Positions 1 through 8,398 of a DNA stretch of 64,000 nucleotides are shown here, piece after piece. Below the pieces are notes generated by a model that was given only the letters and a program-made list of their open reading frames with translations, was not told where the DNA came from and did not search any database. Positions within the stretch are counted from its first letter, which is position 1. Every line of letters begins with the position of its first letter. The DNA lies in NCBI RefSeq assembly GCF_026342435.1, contig NZ_JAPEMT010000001.1, positions 1,606,501 through 1,670,500 on the forward strand, in the 5' to 3' direction. This DNA comes from Streptomyces sp. NBC_00237 (GTDB taxonomy: Bacteria; Actinomycetota; Actinomycetes; Streptomycetales; Streptomycetaceae). Made by a program: the position numbers and the translations under genes.

Positions 1-304
1 CTCTTGGGCTCCTTCCGCCGAGCCCCCTTGGGCGGCGGGGCCTTCGCCTCGCCCCCTCGGGCTCCGCCCCCGCCTAGCCCCCTTGGGCTCCACCCCCGCC
101 TCGCCCCCTCGGGCTCCGCCTTGCCTCGTCCCCTTGGGCGGCGGGGCCGCCCCCCCCGGGGGCGGAACGGGCGGGCAAGGGGGCGGCCCCCCTCGCTCCG
201 GGCCCACCCCGGAGCACCCCCGCCCCACCCCGACACCGCCCACACCGTTCACAGGGGCCCCGGCCACCCCCCCGTACCCCCCCCGCCCCTCCGGAGGAGG
301 CCCC
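1..304. other. Gene-free GC-rich leader with tandem repeats
   Basis: No credible gene lies before the GTG at 305. The open frames here are Pro/Arg/Ala-rich by-products of extreme G+C content and match no family I recognise. The stretch holds the 26-bp tandem repeats listed separately and a C-rich run leading into the glycosylase gene. A GGAGG sits at about 293-297, 8 nt before the 305 start. Confidence 0.6.
50..126. repeat. Three tandem 26-bp repeats
   Basis: Units at 50-75, 76-101 and 102-126 share the pattern cGCCCCCTcGGGCTCCgCCC. The third unit is one base short. Degenerate partial copies extend on both sides (about 20-49 and 127-150). The array is intergenic and has no obvious secondary role; replication slippage at a GC-rich seed would explain it. 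Confidence 0.7.
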
Positions 305-1135
305 GTGCCCGAAGGCCACACCATCCACCGCCTCGCGCACGAGTACGCCACCCGCTTCACCCACACCCCCCACCCCACCCCCCTCCGCATCACCAGCCCC
401 CAAGCCAAGTTCGCCGACTCCGCCGCCCTCCTCGACGGCCACCGCCTCACCACCACCGAGGCCCACGGCAAACACCTCTTCCTCGGCTTCGCCCCCCTCG
501 GCTGGGTGCACATCCACCTCGGCCTCTTCGGCAAGGTCACCTTCGAGGACACCCAGGGGCGCGGTGCCAAGGCGGAGACCGTCCGCCTCCACATCTCCAC
601 CCCCACCGGCGAGGCGCGAGCCGACCTCCGCGGCCCCACCACCTGCACCCTCATCACCGACGCCGAGAAGCAGGCCATTCACGACCGCCTCGGCCCGGAC
701 CCCCTCCGCACGGACGCCGACCCCGACCGTGCCCGCCGCCGCATCCGCGCCTCGCGCACCACGATCGCGGCGCTCCTCATGGACCAGAAGGTCGTCGCGG
801 GCGTCGGCAACGTCTACCGCGCCGAAGTCCTCTTCCGGCACGGCATCGACCCGTACACGCCCGGAAAAGCGATCACCGACGCCCAGTGGGACGCGATCTG
901 GCAGGACCTCGTCGACCTCATGCACGAGGGCGTCCGCCTCAACCGCATCGACACCGTCCGCCCCGAACACACCCCCGAGGCCATGGGCCGCCCGCCCCGC
1001 AAGGACGACCACGGCGGTGAGGTGTACGTCTACCGCCGCGCCGCCATGCCCTGCCACCTCTGCGGCAGCGAGATCCGCACCGCCGACCTCGCCGCCCGCA
1101 ACCTCTTCTGGTGCCCGACCTGCCAGAAACCCTGA
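305..1135 (+). CDS. Fpg/Nei-family DNA glycosylase/AP lyase
   Basis: This is a base-excision-repair enzyme that removes oxidised bases and nicks the abasic site. The 276-residue protein begins V-P-E-G-H-T. After removal of the initiator the catalytic Pro and Glu of the family are at the N terminus, which fixes the GTG at 305 as the start (GGAGG lies 8 nt upstream). The C terminus carries the Fpg/Nei zinc finger with Cys250, Cys253, Cys270 and Cys273. The H2TH-region motif VVAGVGNVYRAE is present at about residues 163-174. The PEGHT start is more like Nei/Nei2 of actinobacteria than classical MutM (PELPE), so substrate preference is probably oxidised pyrimidines; that is an inference. It converges on the acetyltransferase gene across a repeat array. 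Confidence 0.93.
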   Translation: MPEGHTIHRLAHEYATRFTHTPHPTPLRITSPQAKFADSAALLDGHRLTTTEAHGKHLFLGFAPLGWVHIHLGLFGKVTFEDTQGRGAKAETVRLHISTPTGEARADLRGPTTCTLITDAEKQAIHDRLGPDPLRTDADPDRARRRIRASRTTIAALLMDQKVVAGVGNVYRAEVLFRHGIDPYTPGKAITDAQWDAIWQDLVDLMHEGVRLNRIDTVRPEHTPEAMGRPPRKDDHGGEVYVYRRAAMPCHLCGSEIRTADLAARNLFWCPTCQKP

Positions 1136-1151
1136 CCGGTCAGAACAGATC

Positions 1152-1230
1152 GAGCACCCGCCCCCAACGAATTGAGCACCCGCTCACTGCGCATCGAGCA
1201 CCCGCCCAGAACGCATGGAGCACCCGCTCA
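1152..1230. repeat. Four phased 22-bp repeats with GAGC-N4-GCTC core
   Basis: The decamer GAGCACCCGC recurs at 1152, 1174, 1196 and 1218, exactly 22 bp apart. Copies 2 and 4 read GAGCACCCGCTC, an imperfect palindrome. The array fills the gap between two convergent genes and runs into the stop codon of the acetyltransferase gene (1228-1230 on the minus strand). A related array lies at 15671-15750. Confidence 0.85.
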
Positions 1231-2490
1231 GAACCCATGCGGCAACCACGGCGCCACATCCGACCCGAACGCCGCCGCAGCCTCCGCCACCGCCCCCTCG
1301 CGCAGCTCCCGCACCCGCCCCGCCGCCGCAAGCGAGGCCAGCGAGACCCCACCGAGGTAGGCAGCCCCCAACTCCCGCACGGACAGCGCCAGATCCGCCG
1401 GATCCGCCGTCCGTACGCACACCGCGCCCTTCGCGTCGCCGGTCAGCCGCCAACGCCCCTCGTTCCACGGGCAGAAGGCGTCCTGCACCTCGAACACCAC
1501 GTCCACCGGCGTCCGGTAGGTCCGCCCCTCCAGCGCGGCCCCCACGTCCACCAGCCGTACGTGCATCGAGTCCCGCAGCACCAGGGAACTGCGCCGCGTG
1601 TCCGAAACCAGGTGCAGCCACGCGTCGTCCGACGGGCGGTTCCGGGCAGTCAGCTTCGACGTGAGATCCAGGTCGAACAGGAACCGCCACAGTGCCGCCG
1701 CGGCCTGCGGAGCCTTCGGCCCCACCGCTTCCAGGTCCTCCAGGACCACCACCCCGTCGGCCCCCGCCGCACTCCACTGCGGCTTCACCCGGAACCGGGC
1801 GAAGCCCAGCACCGTACCGTCCGTGTCCTCGGCGTTCTCGGCGTTCTCGGCCAGAACACACTGGAGCGCCGTCGCGCCGCCCCGGTCCTTCTCCGGGTCC
1901 AGCACCGGCATCCGCTCCCAGCCCGGCTGACGCGCCAGCATCCCGGGACGCCCGGCTACTGCCCGCGCGTAGATCTCCTCGCACCTGCGGTGGACCTCCG
2001 CGTCGCTCACCGACGCGTACCGCAGTCGTACGTCGTCCGTTCCCTCGGGCACGGCGATCCGTACCCGCGCGGTGTCGATCTCGGCCCGCATCTCGAACGT
2101 GCCCACGCCGTACCCGAACCGGCCGTAGATCACCGGCTCCGACGCCACGAGCACCGCGACGGCCTCGCCACGCGCCCGTACGTCGTCCAGCTGCTGCCGC
2201 ATCATCGACGTGAGCACCCCGCGCCGCCGGTGCGTGGCGGCCACGCTCACCATGGTCACCCCGGCGACCGGCAGCGACGCCCCGCCGGGCACCGTCAGCC
2301 GGAAGCTGAAGGCGCCCGCGGTGCCGATGCACCGGTCTCCCTCCCACACGCCGATCGTGCGGTCGAACTCCGTCAGGTCGCGGTAGAGCTCCCGCTCCTC
2401 CTTCGACTCCGTGACCCCGAAGGCCCGTTCGAGCGTCGCGTAGAAGGTGTCCCACTCGGCCGGGGTCAGCGTTCGCAGTTCCGTCGTCAT
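1228..2490 (-). CDS. Eis-family GNAT N-acetyltransferase
   Basis: The 420-residue protein has the Eis architecture: an N-terminal GNAT domain, a second GNAT-like domain and a C-terminal SCP2-like domain. The acetyl-CoA pyrophosphate loop is seen as THRRRGVL at residues 86-93. A Tyr at about 122 (VIYGRFGYG) matches the general acid of Eis. The chain ends in Phe, whose terminal carboxylate contributes to catalysis in characterised Eis enzymes. Eis enzymes acetylate amines, including aminoglycosides and protein lysines; the substrate here is unknown. The start at 2490 has a TAGGGA 7 nt upstream (minus strand), so the transcript may be nearly leaderless. It diverges from the PP2C gene. Confidence 0.88.
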   Translation of the reverse strand: MTTELRTLTPAEWDTFYATLERAFGVTESKEERELYRDLTEFDRTIGVWEGDRCIGTAGAFSFRLTVPGGASLPVAGVTMVSVAATHRRRGVLTSMMRQQLDDVRARGEAVAVLVASEPVIYGRFGYGVGTFEMRAEIDTARVRIAVPEGTDDVRLRYASVSDAEVHRRCEEIYARAVAGRPGMLARQPGWERMPVLDPEKDRGGATALQCVLAENAENAEDTDGTVLGFARFRVKPQWSAAGADGVVVLEDLEAVGPKAPQAAAALWRFLFDLDLTSKLTARNRPSDDAWLHLVSDTRRSSLVLRDSMHVRLVDVGAALEGRTYRTPVDVVFEVQDAFCPWNEGRWRLTGDAKGAVCVRTADPADLALSVRELGAAYLGGVSLASLAAAGRVRELREGAVAEAAAAFGSDVAPWLPHGF

Positions 2491-2583
2491 ATGCCCATCC
2501 CTACCAGTGGCCGGTCATGACAAGCCACTCATTTCGAACGCGATGTCATGGGGGTCCCCCTGCGAAGCAGCCGTGAGGGTGGA

Positions 2584-2589
2584 TAGGGT
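2584..2589 (+). promoter_or_regulatory. -10 hexamer TAGGGT, near-leaderless start of PP2C gene
   Basis: TAGGGT fits the Streptomyces TAnnnT -10 consensus and ends 8 nt before the ATG at 2598. That leaves a 5' leader of only 1-2 nt. No Shine-Dalgarno sequence precedes the ATG. Confidence 0.55.
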
Positions 2590-2597
2590 CCACGACA

Positions 2598-3740
2598 ATG
2601 GGCGCGGCACGGAGAGTCGATTCGTACACGGCCCGGTGGCGGAAGTCCGCACACCGGGTCCGCAACGGGCTGCGCCGCTCCGGCGTCGACTACTTCCGCG
2701 GCGACGGCTCCGACTGGATCGCGCTGGCCGCCCTCCTGCTCACCGTCCCGGCCATCGCCTTCGGCACGATCGTGCTGCCGGTCTGGTGCGCGCCGTCCAT
2801 GCTCGTCCTGCCGATCGTCGCGGGCGGACTGCTGCTCCGCCCGGCCAGTCTGCTGGGCCTGTACGCGGCTGCGGCGACCGCCCTGATCGTCGAGTCCGTC
2901 GTGCTCGGCCCGTACACACAGGGCCCTGCGCGCGTCACCCCCGGCACCGTCCTGACCGTCGCAGCCTGCGGCTTCTTCGGCCTGGTCATCGCCCAGTTCA
3001 GGGCCCGGGTCGGCGTGCCGTGGAGACGCGGCGGCACGATGCTCTTCGACCTGCGCGAACGCATCCGCGTGCAGAGCGCCCTGCCACAGCTCCCCAAGGG
3101 CTGGCACCGGGAGATGGCACTGCGCCCTGCGGGTGGTCAGTCCTTCTCCGGGGACTTCGTCGTCGCCGCCCGCACCAACGGAGGGCGCACCCTCGAAGTC
3201 GTCCTCACCGACGTCTCCGGCAAGGGCATGGACGCGGGCTCCCGCGCCCTGCTGCTCTCCGGTGCCTTCGGCGGCCTCCTCGGCTCCCTCCCGCCGCACG
3301 ACTTCCTGCCCGCCGCCAACGGCTACCTCCTGCGCCAGAACTGGGACGAGGGCTTCGCGACCTCCATCCATCTGGTCCTCGACCTGGAGACGGGGGAGTA
3401 CGAACTCCTCTCCGCGGGCCACCTCCCCGCCCTCCAGCTGCACGCGGGCAGCGGACGCTGGGAGGAGAAGTCCGGCGAGGGCCCCCTCCTGGGGGTGTAC
3501 GACGGCGCGGAGTTCGACCCCGGCAAGGGCGTACTGGCCCCCGGTGACGTCCTGATGCTCTTCACGGACGGCCTGGTGGAGGCCCCCGGCCGGGACATCA
3601 GCGAGGGCGTCGACCGCCTCACCGGCGAGGCCGACCGCTATGTCGCGGCGGGCTTCGAGGGTGCCGCCTGGCACCTCATCGAAGCGGTCGCCAAGGACGT
3701 CAACGACGACCGCGCCCTGCTGCTCCTGTGCCGCGACTGA
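2598..3740 (+). CDS. Membrane-anchored PP2C/SpoIIE-type Ser/Thr phosphatase
   Basis: The 380-residue protein has three to four hydrophobic helices at about residues 40-135, followed by a cytoplasmic PP2C (SpoIIE/RsbU-type) domain from about 165. Metal-binding motifs are present: SGDF (184-187), the DVSGKGMDAG segment beginning at 205, SAGHLPALQL, and FTDGLVEA near the end. Members of this family dephosphorylate anti-sigma-factor antagonists or other regulators. No sensor domain (PAS/GAF) is present, so input probably comes through the membrane segment. No anti-sigma or antagonist gene is adjacent, so its partner is unknown. Confidence 0.87.
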   Translation: MGAARRVDSYTARWRKSAHRVRNGLRRSGVDYFRGDGSDWIALAALLLTVPAIAFGTIVLPVWCAPSMLVLPIVAGGLLLRPASLLGLYAAAATALIVESVVLGPYTQGPARVTPGTVLTVAACGFFGLVIAQFRARVGVPWRRGGTMLFDLRERIRVQSALPQLPKGWHREMALRPAGGQSFSGDFVVAARTNGGRTLEVVLTDVSGKGMDAGSRALLLSGAFGGLLGSLPPHDFLPAANGYLLRQNWDEGFATSIHLVLDLETGEYELLSAGHLPALQLHAGSGRWEEKSGEGPLLGVYDGAEFDPGKGVLAPGDVLMLFTDGLVEAPGRDISEGVDRLTGEADRYVAAGFEGAAWHLIEAVAKDVNDDRALLLLCRD

Positions 3741-3827
3741 CACACCCCGCCGCGACCACCCTGTACGCCACGCCGGGCATCCTCCTGACCGCCCTCACCC
3801 CGTACCACCTCGTCGGCCGGCCGCTCT

Positions 3828-4967
3828 TCACCGGCTGACGTCCTTCGGCTCCTTCCGGAACGCCCACCCCAGATCGGGCTCCGTCACCGGCTTCAGCACC
3901 TTGCGTACGACAGGAGTACACAGCACCGTCACCAGGGCGACGGCACCCACCGTCACCACGACCCTCCCCAGGGGGGTGTTCAGGCCGAACTTCTCCGCCC
4001 AGCCCGCGTATTCGGCGTACCGGACCACGAAACCGTGCAGCAGGTATCCGCCGATCGTCCCCGCGCCCAGCGTGGTGAACCACATGCGCCGCCTCGGTAC
4101 CCACGCCAGGAAGCACGCGGTCAGCACCAGCGCCGCCGCGAACATCGCGAACGTCATCAGCATCCCCACCCACCACGGCTGGCCCATGTCCTGCGACGCG
4201 TGGTTGCGGTACACCCAGTCCAGTTGGACGTGCGGCACCACCCAGTACAGGAACGCCATCGACACCGCACACACCGGAATCGAAGCCCACCGCACCGACC
4301 ACCGCTGCACCAGCCGGAAGTGCTCGGGACGCAGCCGCAGCCCCAGCACGAAGAACGGCAGGAACTGAAGGATCCGCTGCGCCGACAGCTGCTCGCTGAT
4401 CCCCGGCACGGCGGAAGCGCCCGCCGCCAGCAGCAGCGCGAGCGTCACCGGCCACCGCACCGCCATGAACAAGGGCGTCAGCAGCCGCCAGAAGAACAGC
4501 GCCATCAGGAACCACATCAGGAACCACGGCGACAGCATCCGCACCGGGACCCGTTCGTCCCCCATGACGCCGAAGAACACCGCGTACGCCGTCTGGAAGA
4601 CCACATACGGAACGACAACGCTCGAAACAAGCCGCATCAGTTTCCGCGGCTTCATGTCGAAGGAGCGCGAGAAGTAGCCGGAGATCAGAATGAACGCCGG
4701 CATGTGGAACACGTACACCCACATGTACAGGGTCTCGGTGGTCCTGCTCCCGGAGAGCACGAGCGGCCACGAGTGCCCCACAGCGACCAGCACGATCGCG
4801 AGGTACTTCGCGTTGTCGAAATAGGCGTCGCGCCCCTCACCCCCCTGTCCCCGCGCGGCTTTCGCCACCGGTCTCCGCCCTGGACCCCCTACGGGGGCGA
4901 GTGGGGGGACCGGCTCCCGCACCTGCGGAAGAGGGACCCTCTGTTGTGTCTGAGGAGTCGGAGACAT
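3828..4967 (-). CDS. Acyltransferase-3 family membrane protein
   Basis: This is a multi-spanning membrane protein of about 379 residues. The family acyltransferase signature is visible: VGHSWPL near the N terminus, then YVFHMPAFILISGYFSRSF. About ten hydrophobic helices follow. Such enzymes O-acetylate extracellular sugars or lipids (OatA- and fucose-4-O-acetylase-like). The frame is open to 5030, but I chose the ATG at 4967. A TAGGGT -10 hexamer ends 7 nt before it, whereas the longer form adds only a basic low-complexity leader. Residues ~2-45 are Pro/Arg-rich and probably cytoplasmic. The acceptor molecule cannot be read from sequence. Confidence 0.82.
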   Translation of the reverse strand: MSPTPQTQQRVPLPQVREPVPPLAPVGGPGRRPVAKAARGQGGEGRDAYFDNAKYLAIVLVAVGHSWPLVLSGSRTTETLYMWVYVFHMPAFILISGYFSRSFDMKPRKLMRLVSSVVVPYVVFQTAYAVFFGVMGDERVPVRMLSPWFLMWFLMALFFWRLLTPLFMAVRWPVTLALLLAAGASAVPGISEQLSAQRILQFLPFFVLGLRLRPEHFRLVQRWSVRWASIPVCAVSMAFLYWVVPHVQLDWVYRNHASQDMGQPWWVGMLMTFAMFAAALVLTACFLAWVPRRRMWFTTLGAGTIGGYLLHGFVVRYAEYAGWAEKFGLNTPLGRVVVTVGAVALVTVLCTPVVRKVLKPVTEPDLGWAFRKEPKDVSR

Positions 4968-4974
4968 TTGAGGC

Positions 4975-4980
4975 ACCCTA
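4975..4980 (-). promoter_or_regulatory. -10 hexamer TAGGGT, leaderless acyltransferase start
   Basis: On the minus strand TAGGGT is separated from the ATG at 4967 by 7 nt, so transcription should begin at or next to the start codon. Confidence 0.5.
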
Positions 4981-5203
4981 GTCCCGCGCCGCACACACGT
5001 CACCCGTCGCACGTCACCCTCTTGTGTCACCTACACCACTGCGGCGGCAAGATCACGCCTTGATCCGGCCATCGTGGCCGTCCCACTGTGTGTCACCCCG
5101 CAGTCAGCGATGGGGTGTTGGTGGCACGATGGCCTAGCGGGGGAAGCACTGGGCTGTGAGTCCCCGGGCCGGCAAGGCGGACCGACCAAGGGTGTGATCA
5201 GTT

Positions 5204-5398
5204 GTGGCCATTTCACTGTCAGTGGTGCTGTTGTTGGCAGTCGTCCTCGTGGTGTTGATACGAGGCGGCTCGCTCAAGCTGGGACCCGCTGTCGTAGCGA
5301 TGCTTTTCGGCTTCTTCCTCGCCTCCACCGGCATGGCGGACGACATCCAGCGCTTCCTGAACTCGATAGCCAGCACCCTCAACTCCATCAGCTTCTGA
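5204..5398 (+). CDS. Small conserved membrane protein (64 aa)
   Basis: The GTG start at 5204 gives a 64-residue protein. Its first half is one strongly hydrophobic helix (residues 2-20). A second hydrophobic stretch (about 28-43) precedes the amphipathic C terminus DDIQRFLNSIASTLNSI. It has no Cys or His cluster and no recognisable enzyme motif. An in-frame GTG at 5192 is followed directly by a stop, so 5204 is the only sensible start. No good Shine-Dalgarno is visible. The function is unknown; a small two-helix integral protein is the most that can be said. Confidence 0.72.
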   Translation: MAISLSVVLLLAVVLVVLIRGGSLKLGPAVVAMLFGFFLASTGMADDIQRFLNSIASTLNSISF

Positions 5399-5412
5399 AG
5401 CCCGGCGCACAG

Positions 5413-5482
5413 CTGAGAACCAACGGTTGAGAACCGACAGCTGAGAACCAACAGGTGAGCACCAACAGCTGAGAACCATGAG
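5413..5482. repeat. Five tandem 14-bp repeats
   Basis: Units begin at 5413, 5427, 5441, 5455 and 5469, each a variant of cTGAGAACCaACaG. The array starts 15 bp after the stop of the 64-residue protein gene and ends 28 bp before the tRNA-Gly terminator. It is clearly a tandem duplication and not coding. Confidence 0.85.
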
Positions 5483-5510
5483 AACCCGTTGAAGAAGACG
5501 ACCGCACGCG

Positions 5511-5552
5511 AAAAAACCTCCGGCCCGGCGAGCGAACTCACCGGGCCGAAGG
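5511..5552 (-). terminator. Intrinsic terminator of tRNA-Gly
   Basis: A 16-bp GC-rich stem (5517-5532 with 5537-5552, some G.U pairs) closes on a tetraloop read UUCG on the minus strand. It is followed by six T on that strand (A run at 5511-5516). This is one of the few textbook rho-independent terminators with a U-tract in the window. Confidence 0.88.
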
Positions 5553-5557
5553 CTGTC

Positions 5558-5631
5558 TGGAGCGGGCGACGGGAATCGAACCCGCGTAGCTAGTTTGGAA
5601 GACTAGGGCTCTACCATTGAGCTACGCCCGC
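5558..5631 (-). tRNA. tRNA-Gly (anticodon TCC)
   Basis: Reading the minus strand, the acceptor arms GCGGGCG and CGCCCGC pair perfectly. The D arm GTAGCTCAATGGTAGAGC and the T arm GGGTTCGATTCCC are canonical. The anticodon loop CTTCCAA gives anticodon TCC. The 3' CCA is encoded (5558-5560). It is divergent from tRNA-Pro. Confidence 0.96.
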
Positions 5632-5775
5632 ACACGCACCGTTCGGCCGCCGAAGCGACCGGGGTACGGACAGCACTGTAGCGGGTCGGGGCGCATCGAC
5701 GCACACCCCGTATCCACGAGCCGGTAAAGCGGCCGACGCAGTGCCCCGGGGCATGTACCCTACGTGTCGCACCGA

Positions 5776-5852
5776 CGGGGTGTGGCGCAGCTTGGTAGCG
5801 CGTCCGCTTTGGGAGCGGAAGGTCGTCGGTTCGAATCCGGCCACCCCGACCA
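5776..5852 (+). tRNA. tRNA-Pro (anticodon TGG)
   Basis: The acceptor arm CGGGGTG pairs with CACCCCG. The D arm contains GGCGCAGCTTGGTAGCGC, the anticodon stem-loop has loop TTTGGGA (anticodon TGG), and the T loop is GGTTCGAATCC. Encoded CCA is at 5850-5852. A TACCCT hexamer at 5756-5761 is a plausible -10 element about 15 nt before the gene. Confidence 0.95.
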
Positions 5853-5909
5853 GCACAATCCTGCTTCAGGCCGTCCGGCGGCCGTCCCAGGTCCACCCAC
5901 AAGATCGCA

Positions 5910-5940
5910 TTGTGGGAGCACGTCCGCTTGCCGTTACTAT
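5910..5940 (+). promoter_or_regulatory. Candidate promoter of tig
   Basis: TTGTGG (5910-5915), a 19-nt spacer and TACTAT (5935-5940) resemble a housekeeping promoter with a long spacer. It lies about 105 nt upstream of the trigger factor GTG. Confidence 0.45.
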
Positions 5941-6048
5941 GCAAGCTGCGTGCCCGTGTGTCTGATGTACCGGGCTCGATCAGCAGGACCGCCCCACTGA
6001 AGCGGTTCGGCAGAACCCCCAGAAGTCAGCCACCAAGGAGACCGAACC

Positions 6049-7446
6049 GTGAAGAGCGCCGTGGAGACCCTGAACCCGACCCGGGTTCGGCTCAGCATCG
6101 AGGTGCCCTTCGAGGAGCTCAAGGACAGCCTCGACGCGGCGTACAAGAAGATCAACCAGCAGGTCACGGTGAAGGGCTTCCGCAAGGGGAAGATCCCGAA
6201 CCGAGTCATCGACCAGCGGTTCGGCCGTGGCGCTGTTCTGGAGGAGGCCGTCAACGACGCCCTCCCGAAGTTCTACACCGAGGCCGTCAACGAGGGTGAG
6301 CTGAACCCGCTGGGTCAGCCCGAGGTCGACATCACGGAGCTGAAGGACGGCGAATTGCTGGCCTTCACCGCCGAGGTCGACATCCGCCCGACGATCGAGA
6401 TCCCGGACTACTCCGGCATCGAGGTCGAGGTTGACGCCGTCACCGTCTCCGACGAGGACGTCGACAAGGCTGTCGAGGACCTGCGTGGTCGCTTCGCCAC
6501 CACCAAACCGGTGGAGCGCGCCGCCGAAGACGGCGACGTCGTCACGATCGACCTGGAGGCCAAGGTCGACGGCGAGGTCCTGGAGGACGGCGTGGCCGAG
6601 GGTGTCTCGTACACCATCGGTTCCGGCGAGCTGCTCGAAGGCATCGACGACGCCGTCAAGGGCCTGGAGGCCGGTGGCGAAGCCACCTTCACCTCCCAGC
6701 TCAAGGGCGGCTCCGCCGAGGGCAAGGACGCGGAGGTCACCGTGAAGGTGTCCGCCGTCGCCGCCCGCGAACTTCCCGAGCTGGACGACGAGTTCGCCCA
6801 GATGGCGTCGGAGTTCGACACCCTGGAGGAGCTGCGCGCCGACAGCCGCAAGCGCCTTGAGAACATGAAGCAGTACGACCAGGCCACCCAGGCCCAGGAG
6901 CGCGTGCTCGACAAGCTCATCGAGCTCGTCGAGGTCCCGATCCCCGAGAACCTCCTCGCGGACGAGGTCAAGACCCGCAAGCACAACCTGGAGCACCACC
7001 AGCTCGGTCAGATGGGCCTCGACCTCGCGAAGTACCTGGAGATCCAGGGCAAGACCGAGGAAGAGTTCGACGCCGAGACCGCCGAGCAGGCGATCAAGGG
7101 CATCAAGACCCAGTTCATCCTCGACGAGCTGGTCAACAAGGAGAAGCTGAACGTGAACCAGGAGGAGCTCACCGAGCACCTCATGCGTCGCGCGCAGTCC
7201 TCCGGCATGTCCCCCGACCAGTTCGCCCAGGCCGTCGTCGAGGGCGGCCAGGTCCCGATGCTCGTCGGCGAGGTCGCCCGCGGCAAGGCCCTCGCGGTCG
7301 TCGTCGAGGCCGCCACGGTCAAGGACACCAACGGTGAGCTCGTCGAGCTCGACGACGACGAGGACGAGGCCGCCGAGACGGTCGACGCCGACGCCGCCGC
7401 CGAGGCCGACGACGCCGAGGTCAAGGACGTCGCCGAGGCCAAGTAA
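6049..7446 (+). CDS. tig: Trigger factor, ribosome-associated chaperone/PPIase
   Basis: The 465-residue protein binds the ribosome exit tunnel and folds nascent chains. Its N-terminal ribosome-binding domain contains the signature-like [18 protein letters not shown] (residues ~43-60). A central FKBP-type peptidyl-prolyl isomerase domain follows (about 150-245), then the helical C-terminal chaperone domain. The last ~35 residues are an acidic Ala/Asp/Glu tail typical of actinobacterial trigger factors. GTG at 6049 has AAGGAG 9 nt upstream (6034-6039). It stands alone, ended by a strong hairpin, immediately before the clpP1P2X block. Confidence 0.97.
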   Translation: MKSAVETLNPTRVRLSIEVPFEELKDSLDAAYKKINQQVTVKGFRKGKIPNRVIDQRFGRGAVLEEAVNDALPKFYTEAVNEGELNPLGQPEVDITELKDGELLAFTAEVDIRPTIEIPDYSGIEVEVDAVTVSDEDVDKAVEDLRGRFATTKPVERAAEDGDVVTIDLEAKVDGEVLEDGVAEGVSYTIGSGELLEGIDDAVKGLEAGGEATFTSQLKGGSAEGKDAEVTVKVSAVAARELPELDDEFAQMASEFDTLEELRADSRKRLENMKQYDQATQAQERVLDKLIELVEVPIPENLLADEVKTRKHNLEHHQLGQMGLDLAKYLEIQGKTEEEFDAETAEQAIKGIKTQFILDELVNKEKLNVNQEELTEHLMRRAQSSGMSPDQFAQAVVEGGQVPMLVGEVARGKALAVVVEAATVKDTNGELVELDDDEDEAAETVDADAAAEADDAEVKDVAEAK

Positions 7447-7470
7447 GCCTCAGTAGTTCCCGAGTTACGA

Positions 7471-7509
7471 CGACGGGCCCGGACGCACTCGCTGCGGCCG
7501 GGCCCGTCG
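7471..7509 (+). terminator. Hairpin terminator after tig
   Basis: A 12-bp perfect inverted repeat (7471-7482 with 7498-7509) with core GACGGGCCCGG lies 25 nt after the tig stop codon. There is no U-tract, as is usual in this genome. Confidence 0.75.
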
Positions 7510-7584
7510 CCGTACTCCCGCGGCACGCGCACAGCCGCCCGCGCCCCGCTCGCACGGGCCCGTACACCTGAACCCACCACCTTG

Positions 7585-7598
7585 CGCTCCCAGCGAAC
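7585..7598 (+). promoter_or_regulatory. ClgR operator upstream of clpP1
   Basis: CGC-TCCCA-GCGAAC is a perfect match, in reverse orientation, to the GTTCGC-N5-GCG box known for the actinobacterial Clp regulator ClgR. It lies about 135 nt before the clpP1 GTG. A TAGGGT at 7637-7642 downstream is a candidate -10. ClgR activating this operon during protein stress is established in Streptomyces; its action here is inferred from the site. Confidence 0.75.
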
Positions 7599-7732
7599 AG
7601 TTCAGGAAGCGGGATGGCGTTGTCCTACCTGCGCGTTAGGGTCCATGAGTAGGCGGGTTGGGTGGGATGCCCGACCCCCCGTACAAAGACGCTGAGACGG
7701 CCGGAGCCGTCAGAGACGAGCAGGTGGAATAC

Positions 7733-8350
7733 GTGACGAATCTGATGCCCTACGCCGCCGGCGAGCCGTCCCTCGGTGGAGGCCTCGGCGACCAGGTCTA
7801 CAGCCGACTTCTGGGCGAGCGCATCATCTTCCTCGGCCAGCAGGTCGACGACGACATCGCCAACAAGATCACGGCGCAGCTGCTCCTCCTGGCCGCCGAG
7901 CCGGAGAAGGACATCTACCTCTACATCAACAGCCCCGGCGGTTCCGTCACGGCTGGCATGGCCGTCTACGACACCATGCAGTACATCCCGAACGACGTCG
8001 TGACGATCGGCATGGGAATGGCGGCCTCCATGGGCCAGTTCCTGCTGACCGGCGGCGCCGCGGGCAAGCGCTTCGCACTGCCGAACACCGACATCCTGAT
8101 GCACCAGGGCTCGGCCGGCATCGGTGGTACGGCCTCGGACATCAAGATCCAGGCCGAGTACCTCCTCCGTACCAAGAACCGCATGGCGGAGATCACCGCC
8201 CAGCACTCCGGCCAGACCGTCGAGACGATCATCCGCGACGGCGACCGCGACCGCTGGTACACCGCCGAGGAGGCCAAGGAATACGGCCTCATCGACGAGA
8301 TCATCTCCGCTGCTTCGGGTGTTCCGGGCGGCGGCGGCACCGGGGCCTGA
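7733..8350 (+). CDS. clpP1: ClpP1, ATP-dependent Clp protease proteolytic subunit
   Basis: This serine peptidase forms barrels that degrade proteins unfolded by ClpX or ClpC. Counted from GTG 7733 (205 residues), the catalytic triad is Ser99 (in AASMG), His124 (LMHQ) and Asp173. The [11 protein letters not shown] oxyanion segment is at residues 65-75. The frame is open to ATG 7658/7667. I prefer 7733 because AGGTGG lies just upstream and the Streptomyces ClpP1 N terminus (TNLMP) begins there; the longer form would add about 22-25 residues that mature ClpP would lose anyway. It is the first gene of clpP1-clpP2, with clpX after a hairpin, under the ClgR box. Confidence 0.94.
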   Translation: MTNLMPYAAGEPSLGGGLGDQVYSRLLGERIIFLGQQVDDDIANKITAQLLLLAAEPEKDIYLYINSPGGSVTAGMAVYDTMQYIPNDVVTIGMGMAASMGQFLLTGGAAGKRFALPNTDILMHQGSAGIGGTASDIKIQAEYLLRTKNRMAEITAQHSGQTVETIIRDGDRDRWYTAEEAKEYGLIDEIISAASGVPGGGGTGA

Positions 8351-8398
8351 ACCCCGTCTGTCACTGCTCCGTAACCCTGCCCCAGAGACGCCACCAGG

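Noticed and set aside
1-1020. Alternative Pro/Arg/His-rich frames overlapping the glycosylase gene
   Set aside because: No domain; the glycosylase frame contains all catalytic and zinc-finger residues.
1152-1230. CRISPR array (evenly spaced repeats)
   Set aside because: The conserved part is only 10-12 bp, the period is 22 bp, no unique ~30-bp spacers exist and no cas gene is present. The same applies to 15671-15750 and 5413-5482.
5558-5852. tRNA-Gly/tRNA-Pro pair as phage or island attachment site
   Set aside because: Both genes are complete, and I see no integrase gene or duplicated tRNA 3' end in the window.
5603-5944. Short minus-strand frames containing RIRTDDLPLPKR-like text around tRNA-Pro
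   Set aside because: This is translation of tRNA sequence, a well-known annotation artefact.
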